Source of the DNA: Cornus controversa
Taxonomy: Eukaryota; Streptophyta; Magnoliopsida; Cornales; Cornaceae
Length of the DNA: 64,000 nucleotides
Direction: 5' to 3'
Assembly (NCBI GenBank): GCA_026545225.1
Contig: CM048845.1
Location: 83,479,033-83,543,032, forward strand
Part shown: one piece after another, positions 49,680 through 62,023 of the stretch
Layout: each line of letters begins with the position of its first letter
Position numbering within the stretch: position 1 is the first letter of the stretch
The notes under the pieces: generated by a model
What the model was told of the DNA's origin: nothing
Database searches by the model: none
The model's input: the letters and a program-made list of their open reading frames with translations, nothing else
Position numbers and translations under genes: made by a program

Positions 49680-50090
49680 TGTAGGGGCTAAATTATCACC
49701 CAGTCCAATAGGCTAAACTGATGCAAAGAACGAACCAGACCCACGTCAGCTTGAGTTTATGTATCAGCGGAAGGCCCATACGGACTAAGTCGTTAATTAT
49801 TAAGGGCCTAGTCGTCCCGTCCCAAGGCGAAAAGCCCAAATTAAAAGCAGACTTATAACTCAAAAAGGAATTTAAATTTCTTAAATAAAAAGTTAGCTAT
49901 CAATAAGGAAATTCAAGTCCTAACATGATTCGAATTCTCACTTGTATAAGTATTCATGAAATTATGAATGAAAATGATCCCTGAATTCATCTCCTACAAT
50001 ATCTCTTCTCTCTTTTTTTATTTATTATTCTTGAATATGTGTATTGAATTGTATGACAATTATCACTTGAAGAATTTTTTTTTACCTATA
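49680..50090 (+). repeat. 3' LTR of the Tat-type gypsy fossil
   Basis: 411 bp, beginning TGTAGGGGCTAAATTATC. It pairs with 43665-44072. A purine-rich AAGAAAATTGGGAA stretch precedes it. Confidence 0.85.
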
Positions 50091-51880
50091 CTTACGTTTT
50101 TGACTTCTCGAACGAGAAAAGATAACTTGCTGCTTGCACATGTAGATCCATATTGTCCGGGGGTTTACTGACATTCGAGAGGATTTGTCATCAGATACGT
50201 CCTACAAAAAATCAATCCTGCCACTACCAACTTATATCACCAATTGACTAGAGTGCAGTGGTGGCGAGGGAAAATCATCATCATCATTATTATTATCATT
50301 ATGGCATTGACTTGTGAAGATGGAATAAAAATAATGATCAATGTTAACAGATCGATGATCAACAGTTCAAGACAAGAATTTCATATCGGTGCCACAGTCA
50401 CCAATTTTAAGTACAGAGAGCTTAGACAGGAACTGACCCATATTTGAAACCTTTGTCACTACTCACTCGTTAACCACCTCTATGAAGTTGACAAACGCTA
50501 ATGGAGGGGAAGATGTTAGCAATTAGAGTCTAACCATGAGACTAGTGTTTCTATTATTGAAATTGTACTGATGATATCATAGTTCAAGTTTCCTGGTGAG
50601 TTGGGGAAAAAATGCTGAATTTTCACAAAAAGATTGGTGACCTTCTATCTACTCATTTACTCAACATATCTGCAATTTGTATGTGACACATAAACCATCA
50701 AGATCAGAATCCCATACCCAAACGCAGACCCTTGATAGATTTCTGATTTTATGTTATCTTTAAAAAAATAGGAAGTCACAAATTTAATCCCGGTAATAGC
50801 AATCAATCCACAAGATGAGACACTAATTTAGTTTTAAATGGCCATGTCAATCTTCTTCACTTCAATCTCACAACAAATGACACAAGACAATCATCTAACA
50901 ATTTAGATTCACAATGACAATAATATTTTCCAGTGCTATTTACAAATTTAGGTACTTATTTCAGATGATCAGAGTGTTATGTCTCAAAAAACTTCATGCA
51001 GGCAGTGCCTCTTCTCCTTATCATCTCACGTCCTTTTAAACCATGTACTATTCATGAGTGACATGTGATTGTATAAGATTGTACAATAAATCTGATTAGT
51101 TTCACGCACAATAATCCTATGTGCTCATAAAAGCAACTAATTGCATATTGATACCAATTACTGAATGTAGTCATGAAAGTAGGCACTGCCAAATTTAAAA
51201 ACCACAAACTGCAAAGAATTTCTCCTGTCTCATAAAACTAGAGAGGCAAATTGTATTCCCTGGACTCTATTGTCGAGAAACAAATAAAAGCCATAGTTGT
51301 TCTGAGTACAAGGAGTATCTCTTGCGAGCATTGAGAACTCTAAAAGAACAAGCAAACATCTAAAAAGAGAACACGCATAAGGATTTATATAGGATTCATT
51401 GTGAATACAAAACAACGGAAAATGAATTGCATAAAAAAATGGCCATTAATTTTTGTGTATGGGGCTTCTTATGAAAATAAAACCACTCCATCTTGTTTTC
51501 CACAGAATTTGAAAGCACAAACCCATATTCGACTGTGAAGTCACATTACAGAAGTGGAGTGGAGTCACCATCAACACAGTGAACGAAAAACATAAAAAGA
51601 ATTAGTTTGTGAAGTCAAAAAAAGTGTTCTGAATGCCAAAAAAATAGACACAATACATGCCATGGGAAAATAGGTTTTGTTGAACAACATGTATAATTCT
51701 CAATTCTCATAGTATGATATAACTTAACATTTATAAAGAATTGGAGGCCTGAAATGATACAAAGTCATCTCCAAATGAATCAAACAAATAGCTAATTACA
51801 AAGTTGAAGAACAGCCAACTTAAACGTTACAACAAGATAAACAATATTCTACCTATAGATCCCAATGTTAACTTTCGAGA
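50091..51880. other. Intergenic, downstream of the BTB gene
   Basis: No gene recognised. A short (ATT/ATC)n stretch lies near 50272-50302. The part nearest 51880 probably includes the 3' untranslated region of the minus-strand BTB gene. Confidence 0.5.
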
Positions 51881-53293
51881 TCAAAATCCCGTAACAGAAC
51901 TCTGCCAAACCTCGACAAATTGCTGATCCTTCCTTGTCATGAACATTTTGTTCCCTCCAAAATCCATGTGGGTTATCCTACTTCCTCCCATATCCTTAAC
52001 TCTCCCCATTAAGTTCTTCCTGAAGACCCTGTCCTCCAACCCATCTTCAGTATTCCTCGAAGAACCAACCAAAACCTCTGACCACAACTCCAAATCTCCT
52101 CCTTTACTGCGAAATACTTGATTTCCATGACTTTCAATCCTGCAACCAAACCCTTCCTTCTTCCCATTGATCAACTTTGTTCTATCCCCAACACATACCC
52201 ACGGATTCTCAGAACCGGCATTCCTCACATCAGTGTAGAACACCTCACCCGAATTCACACCAACCTTGAACATTGAAGAAAGATTATCTGAAACCGTCAC
52301 ATCTGAAAAGCAATCAACTTTTTCCTTCAGCTCCCAAACTACATTCCCAGACCTTATGTCCCAAAGCTTGATGTTACCCGATACTCCAGAAGGTCCACTA
52401 TGAGACCCAGCAGCCATTAACAATTTGTGATTTGAAACCCACTTCAATTTCGTTGCCGGAATAGCAGAATCAAGGTCAGCCCCAAAAATTTCATTATGAC
52501 CAATCTCAGCAACTGGGCGAAAACCACCCTGGAGATCAAAAACCATAATCGAGTTTGAATTCCTCCTACCAGATTCAAAACTAGTGAACAGAAATTCTGG
52601 AGATGACCCAATTGCCTGTACCGTTGAACTAGACTTTGTCACGTTCTCCCAATTCAATGTCTCTCTAACAAAACCCTTATCAAGATCAATAATCTGTAAC
52701 CCAGAAAAGTCTGTGGCTCCAGCAGCGGCTATATTTGGCGATATCGCCAATAGCGAATCCACCGCAGTAAATTGAGTCAAGATTGTGGATTTTCTTCGAA
52801 GAGACCAATCAAAAGAAGTAATTTTGCTACCGTGCGCGACGTGAACAAACCCATATGGTGTGGTAGAGATTGCAGAGGGCGAGTCTCGGCCACTCAACGG
52901 CAAAATCAATGATTTTTCGAGATTAAAAGCTTCAAACTGAGACGGGTTCGATTGCGAAGCTACGAGGAGGCTTTCAATGCCGTAGAATTGGGCTTCGGAG
53001 ATCAGGTCTTGAAGATCGTAAGCTTTGGCTTTGGATGGAAGCTGACCGGTTCGGAGAAGAGAGAGAATGATTGAGAACAATTCAGGGTCTCTGTCAACGA
53101 ATGGGACACCATATTGATCAGAAGAATCGAAAACGGTAGGGAACAAGGATTTGGGGCCAGCTAGGTTTAGGGTTTGCTTGGTGGTTTGAAAAAGCTGACC
53201 ACCAACATCAATGGTTACAATATTGGAGCTTGGGTCTGGTTTATTAAGCTGAAACCCATTTGAAAGAGGCCTTGATTCTGCAAAAGGTGGCAT
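51881..53293 (-). CDS. BTB/POZ domain protein with WD40-like C-terminal part (At5g41330-like)
   Basis: A 470-residue intronless protein. Residues about 25-110 form a KCTD/T1-type BTB domain: IVTIDVGGQLFQTTKQTL at the start, FVDRDPELFSIILSLLRTGQ in the middle, and a helix through FYGIESLL. The rest (about 150-470) consists of WD40/YVTN-like blades, for example HGSKITSFDWSLRRKST, GLQIIDLDKG, SIMVFDLQG and GNIKLWDIRSGNVVWEL. The order and wording match the Arabidopsis At5g41330 family throughout, so the assignment is firm although the biochemical role is not. KCTD-type BTB proteins commonly serve as substrate adaptors for Cullin-3 ubiquitin ligases, with the propeller as substrate-binding part; for this family that is an inference. 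The frame is complete and there is no sign of decay. Confidence 0.95.
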   Translation of the reverse strand: MPPFAESRPLSNGFQLNKPDPSSNIVTIDVGGQLFQTTKQTLNLAGPKSLFPTVFDSSDQYGVPFVDRDPELFSIILSLLRTGQLPSKAKAYDLQDLISEAQFYGIESLLVASQSNPSQFEAFNLEKSLILPLSGRDSPSAISTTPYGFVHVAHGSKITSFDWSLRRKSTILTQFTAVDSLLAISPNIAAAGATDFSGLQIIDLDKGFVRETLNWENVTKSSSTVQAIGSSPEFLFTSFESGRRNSNSIMVFDLQGGFRPVAEIGHNEIFGADLDSAIPATKLKWVSNHKLLMAAGSHSGPSGVSGNIKLWDIRSGNVVWELKEKVDCFSDVTVSDNLSSMFKVGVNSGEVFYTDVRNAGSENPWVCVGDRTKLINGKKEGFGCRIESHGNQVFRSKGGDLELWSEVLVGSSRNTEDGLEDRVFRKNLMGRVKDMGGSRITHMDFGGNKMFMTRKDQQFVEVWQSSVTGF

Positions 53294-54433
53294 ATCTTTA
53301 AGCCCTAATATTTGTGGTATTGCAATATAGAAACTGAATTCCCAAAAAATAAACCTGGAAAATTTTCAGCCCCAGATATAAACTGAACCCAAAAGGATAA
53401 AAACCCAGAAATTTTAAACGAGAGACAGTATAAGGAAAATATATGAAAACCCTAAAACTGAATCTTGGCTTGATGGTGGTGGTGGTGGTGGTGGTGGTGG
53501 AGTGGGGGATAGAGAGAGGGCTGGTTTTGAAGGGGTGAGAAGTTTGGTTGCCAGATTTTATTTTGTTTTTCGGTAGAGCGGTCGGTTGCCAATTGGGACG
53601 TCTAGAAGGTCAAAGTGGTGTTTGTGGTCAAGAAAGTCCAATCGGAAAGTCTAAACTTTGTTTTAAATTTTGGCGTTAATTGTTTTAGCAGTCCAAGCGC
53701 GACCAAGTTTTTGTTGGAGAGAAAACAGTGAGGCCTATTATGTATGTGGACAGATTTAGTTTCGTGTATGGAGTAGAGTTGAACAGGGCACCATCCTAGT
53801 TTGGTTATTCATTTATATCATATTAATGTCATCGTGTGATGGCGATAACGGTAATTTTTTTATTTTTTTAAAAAGGGTATTCAACCTGATTTTTGAATGT
53901 GAATAAAATCTTGTTTAGAATATGTTCTTACCTTGTCTTCTTAATTATCCTCATAAATATAGGTATAGCATGCCTCCTCTCCTCAAACAATGCTTGTCTA
54001 CTGTGCTATAGAATCAAGCTTGTCCTACCGGAGTGCTAAAGAATCAAGCTTGCTTACCTTACAAAGCTAGCTTAATAACGCAAAGGAATTTCTCGTTGAT
54101 TGCACGAGCTAGCCAACATTTGTATCATTTCACTTACTTTGAATAATGCTACTTAAATTGAAAAATTAGGAAATTCATGTGTATATTGTCTATTCATCTA
54201 GAAAATCTTATTTAAGTTGAAGGATGGGACACTGACAAGGGAAGAGATTTAAGTTTTGAGAAAAGTGCGGCTCTTATGTTTCATTTAAAAAGCTCAAGGA
54301 ATGCTTTCACAATTTTCAACGGTGTCTCACTATTGGACCAAATGCTTTGATATCGAATCCACGGTTGGATGAGTTTGACAATCACAAAATGAGATGATAA
54401 AACATCTATTACTAGTCAAACATGATGGCTGCT

Positions 54434-54465
<32 letters not shown>

Positions 54466-55553
54466 GATATATATATTTCTTGAGTCATGCCTCTCTCTCT
54501 CTCTCTATATATATATATAGATATATATATTTCTTGAGTCATGCATGACTTCATCAGCCTCCCAAGGCCTACCTACTACAAGGTTTTTCTTTCATAATTA
54601 AATTTTTTGACCATGCATAATAATTTTGTTCTTTTCACAACTTCATGTTATAAATCCCCGAGTCTTGGAATTCATTTCAGATAATTGATCCTTTTTCAAA
54701 CTGCACCATGATGCTAACGATTTCTGATTTGGAGAAAATCTCTCCAAAAGTATTTCACGCCGATTTCCGTCAACTCTCCATCATTTTTCTTTGGCATTTA
54801 TTTCCCTGGTGCAGTAGTCAACCGTTGGGAGATTTTTTCTCTAGAACAGTTAGCCGGCAAGGTGAGATTTGAGAAACAACAATAATAGCAGTGTTCACAA
54901 TTCTTTATAATATATATATATATATATAAAAGGTTGCTTTTCCAACATGACAATTTGCAAGCATAGGAGAGGCCACAATTATCAAACTAATTAAAGAGTA
55001 ATAAAGGTCAACAGTTTATAATCTAGGAAGTAATTTTCATAAACTCCGAAAAAAGACCGTTTTTAGAATTTAAGAGAGCCGTGATAATTGACATTATCTA
55101 ATCTGAATCTGCTACCTTGTGCTTATAAACCTGAACTTTTATTGCACAAAGGCATGAAATGAAACAAAAGCAGAACCTTTCTGCAATAGTTACAATAGCA
55201 CTGCTCATCAACATCACTGTTACCCCTGTTCTATGAATCATATATATAGACACATTACATGAGCGAAGATTACAAATAACTATATATAAGAGTGTTGTTA
55301 GTTTCTACGCTTTGGCCTGAAGTGAAGAAAAGTAATGAACTGTCGATTTTAATCCCAACACATTCCCACCTCTCCTTTTCTTTTTCTAGGTCAGGAAGTG
55401 CTCAAAAAAAACACCCTTCATATATTGGTCGATCCTGCAACACAACCCTTCATTTAACAAATTGTCAAGACACTACTTGCCGAGTTTGGACCATTCAAGC
55501 CGGCCCACAAGTTTCTTACATGCTCCAAGGAAGCAGAAGCAGATTCGTACCAG
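53294..55553. other. BTB gene leader/promoter and intergenic DNA
   Basis: Upstream of the BTB start (minus strand) lies a telo-box-like AAAACCCTAAA at 53446-53456 and a (GGT)n tract at about 53474-53500, both probably in the leader or core promoter. No clear TATA box was found. Beyond about 53650 there is no recognisable gene. A 55-bp unit containing (CT)n(TA)n and TTTCTTGAGTCATGC is tandemly duplicated at about 54433-54543. (TA)n occurs near 54909-54928. Confidence 0.5.
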
Positions 55554-56786
55554 TTAGCTGACACCTGGCTGCATCATTGGGAAGAAAGTCCAATTCTTGG
55601 TTGGGACGGCCTCCTTTCCAAGAACCTTCCCATTGGCCCACCAGTTGGAGCCAATATTAGTTTTATCAGAATTTCCTCCTTCTGTGTTGTCAAAGTTGAA
55701 TTCCTTGACGGAACTGAGAGCTGTTGACCGATGCCTCTGATGCCGCTGTCCATCCTCTCCATCTGCAGAAGCTCTCTCTGGTGTGCTGTCTGATGCTTCA
55801 CCAGCTGGGCAGTCATGACCATTAGGCGTTTCACTTGAATTTCCATCTCTTTCAGCAGCAATAACTGCATTATCCAGAGATGCTGATACAGCCCTAGACA
55901 AATTTGCTGGCTTCTTTTCCACACATCTGACAGCTTCTTCTGCAGTTACCTCAAAAGAAACTCTATGATCAACAACAGTTTTATCATTCCGCCATCCAGT
56001 GAATGAATTTGTTAGTGGTGTGACATCAGGATTTTGAAAAAAATTATCACGAGAACCAGATCCTTGTCGTGAATCCCATTCATGGGGGGATAGCTTGTCA
56101 AGATTCAAGAGCTTAGGAGGGTTGCGAGTGTGGAACTCAAGGAAGTGGGTGCCACCAGGAACAAATTCACGATCAGGAAAAGGCGAAGAGGTGCCAGAAC
56201 CAGAGATGCCTGAGCTTGGTGATATCAAATGGCTGACTGGGCTTCCAGGGTAAAGTTGATAAGATTGGAATTCATAGTGGTAGAAAGGGGATCTCTGACC
56301 AGCTTCACCATGTTGGTGGTTGGGGTCAAGAAGCCGCGCAAATGGCACCTCAGGTGAGGAAGGTGTAGTCAATTGGAGAGATTCGGGAGGAGGAGTAAAG
56401 GGAGCAGTCGACGGTTCTGTGGTGAAGGTTGAGAAGACTGGGGGTGAGACTAACTGGGTCTCGTGCGCATAAGGGCCAATAGCAAAAATAGAGGCAGGCC
56501 CACCTGGGGAGTACATATTGGCAGATATAGAGGTGAGGGACAGTAAGCCAGCTGGTGATTGGGTAGCAGAAGGAGGTTCTGATTGAAGGAAAGATGCGGG
56601 AGAGGAGGGTGGTGCAACAAAGGGAAATATTATGAGAGGCGCGTGAGTTGGATTTTCAGCCGCAAGAACCTCTGCTCCCGGGCCTGTTGTTTCAGGAGCA
56701 AGGACAGCGTGACCAATTCTCTTGCTATTGTTTCTGTGAGATCCGAAACACCAATATATTCTCCACCAGCTTCCCCATCTTCTCTT
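55554..56786 (-). CDS. Proline/serine-rich protein of the At5g52430/At1g76660 family, exon 2
   Basis: This 410-codon exon carries most of a 441-residue protein. It starts at an AG acceptor (CATTCAG, then AAGAGAAGATGG from 56786), reading KRRWGSWWRIYWCFGSHRNN, then a Pro/Ser/Thr-rich stretch (PSSPASFLQSEPPS, ETQLVSPPVFSTFTTEPSTA, TPSSPEVPFARLL) and a conserved end (NWTFFPMMQPGVS). Reading from the ATG at 56807 would add seven residues (MIVGPIQ) that replace the family N-terminus, so I take them as intron. The family is often annotated 'hydroxyproline-rich glycoprotein', but there is no signal peptide and no function is known to me. With exon 1 (60579-60671) the length agrees with family members of about 440 residues. 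Confidence 0.9.
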   Translation of the reverse strand, partial: KRRWGSWWRIYWCFGSHRNNSKRIGHAVLAPETTGPGAEVLAAENPTHAPLIIFPFVAPPSSPASFLQSEPPSATQSPAGLLSLTSISANMYSPGGPASIFAIGPYAHETQLVSPPVFSTFTTEPSTAPFTPPPESLQLTTPSSPEVPFARLLDPNHQHGEAGQRSPFYHYEFQSYQLYPGSPVSHLISPSSGISGSGTSSPFPDREFVPGGTHFLEFHTRNPPKLLNLDKLSPHEWDSRQGSGSRDNFFQNPDVTPLTNSFTGWRNDKTVVDHRVSFEVTAEEAVRCVEKKPANLSRAVSASLDNAVIAAERDGNSSETPNGHDCPAGEASDSTPERASADGEDGQRHQRHRSTALSSVKEFNFDNTEGGNSDKTNIGSNWWANGKVLGKEAVPTKNWTFFPMMQPGVS

Positions 56787-59700
56787 CTGAATGGGACCAA
56801 CGATCATATCAATAACATTGCATTTGTAATAGGAAACACTACGAGAATTTTTCAGTATCTAACAGGAGATTAATAGACAAATATGAGCAATGTGAAGTAA
56901 ATCTCAGACGTTAAGAGAATGAAGCAACATTGATCCCAAAATAATTTACTTATTATGCAACCAAAGACTATTATTTTAGACTTGCCTCATTTATAGCTAC
57001 TGTGACTGAAGCAATAAGCTAAGTATTCTAAACTAAAATTAAAATGGGAATGGTGTAAAAAAACAACTCCAATCCTCCATCATCAAATGCACTAAAAGGG
57101 CAATCACCACTTCAGAATGCATCTACATTTTTAAAGAGGAAGAGAGGGGTTCAAGCCCCAACGTGGGCAATCTGTGTGTGAGAACTTACCTGATCTGATC
57201 AAATATATATATATGCACAGATGAAATAAAAAAGACAAAGTTTGAGGAATCAAACCCAGATGGTTGTTTGACACAGCTAAAAACAATACTGATTTCAACT
57301 GTAAAATCATTACTGAAATTTTGTAAACACGTCGACTTTTGGGCCTTATTTACTGAAATTAAAAGAGCATCTAAAGATTTTTAAGGTTTAGACGTAATCT
57401 AAAATCATCTGATAGGATTTAATATATTCTAAGACGCGAAAAAATATGAACAAATAGATTAATAGCAGATTAGTTGTGAAAAAGAGAAGAAAATTTACTT
57501 GACAAAATATACAATTAACAATAATTAACTGTAATTTTGTACAGCTCTTCTTTTCCTCACTATTGCCCAATCAGATTGGCAAAGTCATTGGGGATAATTG
57601 TAAATCTCTTCTTTTTTTTTTTCGGTTTTGAGATTCATGTTGTACATCACATGCAGGGTTTTACACCTCAGCTTGACTCGCGCATCTTCGCATTTTAACT
57701 CTCTCTTTCTTTGCATTTCGTCCCTCTGCTATTTTGAGAATCACAAATTGGTTTACTACACACTGATCATGATTCAGGTCCATTTGGGGAAAAAAATTAG
57801 TGGTTAAACGTACCAAAATGAAAACTTTAGCCTATTAATCTACGTCACTGGAAAAAGAGGAAACTGAAAGCACAAAACAGAAACTGCATTGACTGCTCCA
57901 CTTAAAATCAAGCTAATGTAGTACCTAGAAACATTAAACCAAAACATGCAAGTGGTATATGGGAAAAATGTTGTTGGTCACAACACTAGTTCCAACCTGA
58001 AGTCATCAAGGCTAACAACCTCATTTTGACAGCAAAAATACAGTGCCCCGTTTTGGAAGAGGAAAGCTTTTATTTAACAGAATGAGTAAATTTCAAACAC
58101 ACCTTCATAAAGGAATTCAATATGATATTTCTGCAACTTAAGCATTAAATAATCTCTTTTCATATTAAAAAAAATCAGGATATTTGATTATTCAGTAATC
58201 ATTGTTCCATTCAGCAAACATATTAAGAACTTAAAATCGATAACACCTACCTCCAATTTAAATCAAATTAATGCTTTTACATATATGGTATCACATCCAT
58301 GCTCTGCATCCAGAAAGTCCCCAAATTTTCTGGCTTCATATTCCAATTTTTACTTTCCTGAATTGTGCATATTGTTCCCTCCCTATACAGGCACAACTGT
58401 GTTCAACAAGCAAGAGAAACCCACGAGTTTCATAGACTCGTACATCTTCAACCCAACCCTGCCCCAAACCATGTAACAAAAGAAAGGTGGGGAGAGGGGG
58501 GAACAAAAATATAAGCAATGAAGAAGGGAAAGAAGAAGACTGAACACAATTTGAAATATATACACAAGTGTGTGTGTATATAAACGCCATTAACTCTGAC
58601 ATTCTCTGTCATGGGAAATTCTTAATGTCGATACAAATAGCAGAATCCAATCTCTATCCAGAAAATTATCACTGTAACTCCTAAAAATAAGTGTATAACA
58701 TATTGGTTGATATTAGTAAAAATTAATTGCATAAAAAATAATAAAAATGGATAGTGTTAGGTAACTTGGGGTGCCACCTCAAATAATAGGGCAGACATAT
58801 CAAGTTCGCATTCAAAATAGATAGGCACACTAGTTCAACTTGACAAAATCGCTGTTACATGAAAAGTATATATATAGATATCCATATTGAATCATGTTCT
58901 TGTGCACTGGTTTGTTGACAAAGACTCAATGTTGAGATCAAAGTAGATGAGAGGTGGGCATGGCAATTCACTAAAATCTAGAAACAACTATCATTCATAC
59001 TTTCCACATTTAGATACTATACCATTAGAATATATATTCTATGCTTGTGCTTGCCGGAAAATTACAGAAATTTTACGAAATGAATGAACTATACATAGTT
59101 GCCTAGAATAGTTGATATAATATACACTGGCAAGTGGCAATTCTACAACAAGTACAACACTGGCTTACTCAAGTACACAGCATATGTAAAAAATGAATCT
59201 ACTGAAACAAATTCAGGATACATATCACATATCCCAGTGGAAAAAGTATTTCCTGATTAAAAGGAAAAAAAAAAGACTATTTGATAAAGAAAGCAACCTG
59301 CTAAGTCTGTGAGCCCCTTGATAGTTCCATATTGCATTAACCATGCGCTCCACTCAATCAAAAAAACATCCTCAACTTTTCGTTTTAAATGAAAGGTATA
59401 GTTTATATCCATTATTCTGCAATACTAAAATTAAATTTATATTGTAATTCTGTACCATGTTCACAGATAACTACTCCGTCTATTCAACAAGATATAATCA
59501 AAGACTTAACCTTGAGGAGTAAAGGAATTGCCCACAAATTTCCCAGTTCTCCAAAACGAATTAACATATTAACCTAAAGATATACCTTGCCATTCTATAA
59601 TTTTGTGCAAAAACATCATCTAGATTCTTCATTTAAACATGAGTTAGATTTAGAGATGCACGTGAGTCAATTTGGTGGACGTTAGTGCCAAGCCAGGAAA

Positions 59701-60578
59701 GAACATATATAAAGGACAGGTAGAACAAAACAAACTAAAGAAAAATTACTCCAGTTCAAGGAGTTGACTGCAAATTTCTTGGTGCTTCATGACATTAAAG
59801 GTCATATCTTTTTCATTTCAAAAATACTGGTGGCAGTTGAGACAGGAGGTTCTCTCACTCCAAGAAATAACCATTCCTCTCTATAACTCATTGGACCATA
59901 TTTAACCGCAAAGGCAGCCAATTTCAAACTTATTCATGGAGCAACACATACTAATACTGAAACTTGTGAAAGAGATGACACAGTAATGAAAAAATATAAC
60001 AAACTGCAATACGACATTGAAGCAAGTAAGCGAACGATGTCACAACTCACAAGCACTTTTGTTTGTAGCAGAAATTCAACACACATATGTATTGTAAAAT
60101 TAAGCGTTTTCAAAGAGAACCTCAGAAGTTCAAGAACCTTGTTCCATCATCAATAAAACAACATTAAATTACTAAAAATCTCTCATTTTGATGTAGTAAC
60201 ACAACCAAAAAAACTACCTCTAAGCTATGTAACCAAATCCTACAAAGGCAAAACACTGCAACTTCAAACCCACCAGATAAAAACACGAGTTAACTATCAA
60301 AGACTCCAGAAATCAGCATCAGAACAACATCACACCATAACACAATTAGACAATAGTTAATACAATTATGACCTTTTACATTATAAAAAAACAATGATAA
60401 TGATTAAAGAAAACAATCAACGAGCAATTGTGTTATAAAATCCAACGCATCTTGAACGGTAAAAGCAGCTTTAGAAAAACATAATATTTTGAAAGCAAAA
60501 TATTCAATTAGCACAACCAAATAAAAATAAATATGAATAGTTTGACGAAAAATTAACGAATCAAATCAAATCACTTAC
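56787..60578 (-). other. 3.8-kb intron of the At5g52430-like gene
   Basis: Bounded by GTAAGT (minus strand, 60578-60573) and CAG (56789-56787). No internal exon was recognised. Near 57148-57158 the plus strand has GGTTCAAGCCC, a Pol III B-box match followed by a GTGGGCAATCTGTGTGTGAG tail, possibly a degraded tRNA-derived SINE. The rest is AT-rich without ORFs of interest. Confidence 0.7.
57140..57200 (+). mobile_element. Possible SINE remnant (B box)
   Basis: GGTTCAAGCCC at 57148-57158 fits the Pol III B-box consensus (GGTTCRANNCC). It is followed by sequence of the kind seen in plant tRNA-derived SINEs. I found no A box about 35-45 bases upstream and no poly-T or poly-A end with target duplication, so only a remnant is claimed. 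Confidence 0.25.
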
Positions 60579-60671
60579 GTGAACTGAAGCTTGAGGCACA
60601 CGATTCTCAGCTGAGGCGATCGCACTCGCTGCAGCGTTAATAATCTCCGAAGTGTTGTTTATTCCTCTCAT
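60579..60671 (-). CDS. At5g52430-like gene, exon 1 (start codon exon)
   Basis: 31 codons from the ATG at 60671: MRGINNTSEIINAAASAIAS, then AENRVPQASVH, ending exactly at a GTAAGT donor. The phase is 0, matching the exon 2 acceptor at 56786. The family N-terminus has the same plan (MR.(V/I)NN...NAAA.AI..AE.RV...SV, followed by K.RWG), which is strong support for this exon although it is short and lies 3.8 kb from the rest of the gene. Confidence 0.88.
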
Positions 60672-60950
60672 CTTTCTATATCAAAAAATTAACCTAAATT
60701 TCACGAGTAATTTGTTTGTTTCATCAGCCAATCTGACCGTTTACCGATCAAATCTGGCCGAGAAAAACTTGCAACTTTCTCGAGAAAATCAAATACGAGA
60801 TTGAAATTCCATTTGGAATTGAAACAATGATTCCGAGAAACCAAACAAGATTGGAGAAGAAAGTGGAAATTACTGATTCATACACAAAACCAAAAATCAA
60901 AGGAATTTCTCTCACTTTCTCCCTTTTTTTTTTTCTCTCCTATATATGAT
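60672..60950 (-). promoter_or_regulatory. Leader and TATA box of the At5g52430-like gene
   Basis: On the minus strand a TATATA-type box lies at about 60941-60948 (CATCATATATAGG), followed by a CT-rich initiator region, predicting a start near 60915 and a leader of about 240 nt. Confidence 0.5.
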
Positions 60951-61841
60951 GTAACTATCGGTTTTGAGGTCAAACAGAGCAATCACTTGACTTCTCTGCG
61001 ATGTGATTATCAAATTTAAAAGGTGTTTATTATAGGCTTATAATAAGATATAAAATTACTTAAATAGCCTTGCGAGGAATTGAATGGAATTTATCTTCGG
61101 TTGATAGGCACACCTGAAATTCACTTGCACATTGAATACATTACCCTCTTCCTTTCTTAAGGCTCACACCAAACTGTCATTCCCTTTAATATCAATAACG
61201 AACAAGCCCTTATATAGATATATATATATATAGAGACACACACATATATATATATGTCCCCCATCGTGAAATTAACACATTTATGTAACTTTTAAGTTGA
61301 TTATTGTAGAATATATTATAATTTGAGTGTATATCTTGACAAAAATGTTCATACATGACTAACATATTTTGCATAAAATCTTTAAATAGGAAAGTTTGTG
61401 GCTTGAAGTTTTTATAAATAAAAAAATTTGGTCCAACATAGTTTATATTATTCCTAAGTTTCATTTGTTCTATTATTATGAAGTTTTTTATATCGGTGTG
61501 TTTTTAAATTCTTTGGCTGATGAGGGTAGTTTTGTCTTTATAATGGGACCAAAACTATTTAATCACGTTCGTTTTCGTTTTTTTAAAATATTTTGTTTGT
61601 GTATGTTTAGTCGTGCTTTTATTATTGTTTTACCTTCAAGCTTTTGTTTAGTCAATGTGTGCACGTGTGCCCATCCACTTCTCAATGGCTTTCGTGCGCA
61701 CCCCGCGTAAGATTGGGCCCACCCTGATAGCTCTTCCCTTTTACCCGCCACTCGAACTAACTTGCACGGTTGGTTTATCTCTCAACTGACCCAGAGAAAC
61801 CTCATCAATTTCCCTTAAAACAACTTTTGTGAAAATGATGC

Positions 61842-61909
<68 letters not shown>

Positions 61910-61985
61910 AAACGCGCACATATTATCCGGTAGGAAAAGGCCTTTTTAAACTAAACTTTATATCATGAAGCTTTAATTTCATATA

Positions 61986-62023
<38 letters not shown>

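Larger units (their letters stand above)
43665..50090 (+). mobile_element. Tat-lineage Ty3/gypsy fossil with paired LTRs and antisense ORF
   Basis: A broken element of about 6.4 kb with many breaks. LTRs are 43665-44072 (TGTAATGGCT...CCTACA) and 49680-50090, flanked by gttac and cttac, a 5-bp target duplication matching at 4 of 5. The primer-site region after the 5' LTR, TTGGCGTCGTATGTGGGAA, resembles that of Tat elements. In order there are gag (FTLPTFATFDGK, near 44635), protease (VLVDTGSNTNVL, near 45780), reverse transcriptase (NLNKACPKDSF and YSGYNQIPM, near 46630-46750) and RNase H-like sequence to about 47560. An antisense ORF region follows. The two LTRs are more diverged than those of the copia pair at 33623, so this insertion is probably older. 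Confidence 0.85.

Noticed and set aside
61396-61710. 104-codon plus-strand frame
   Set aside because: No homology recognised; in a low-complexity intergenic region without promoter signals.
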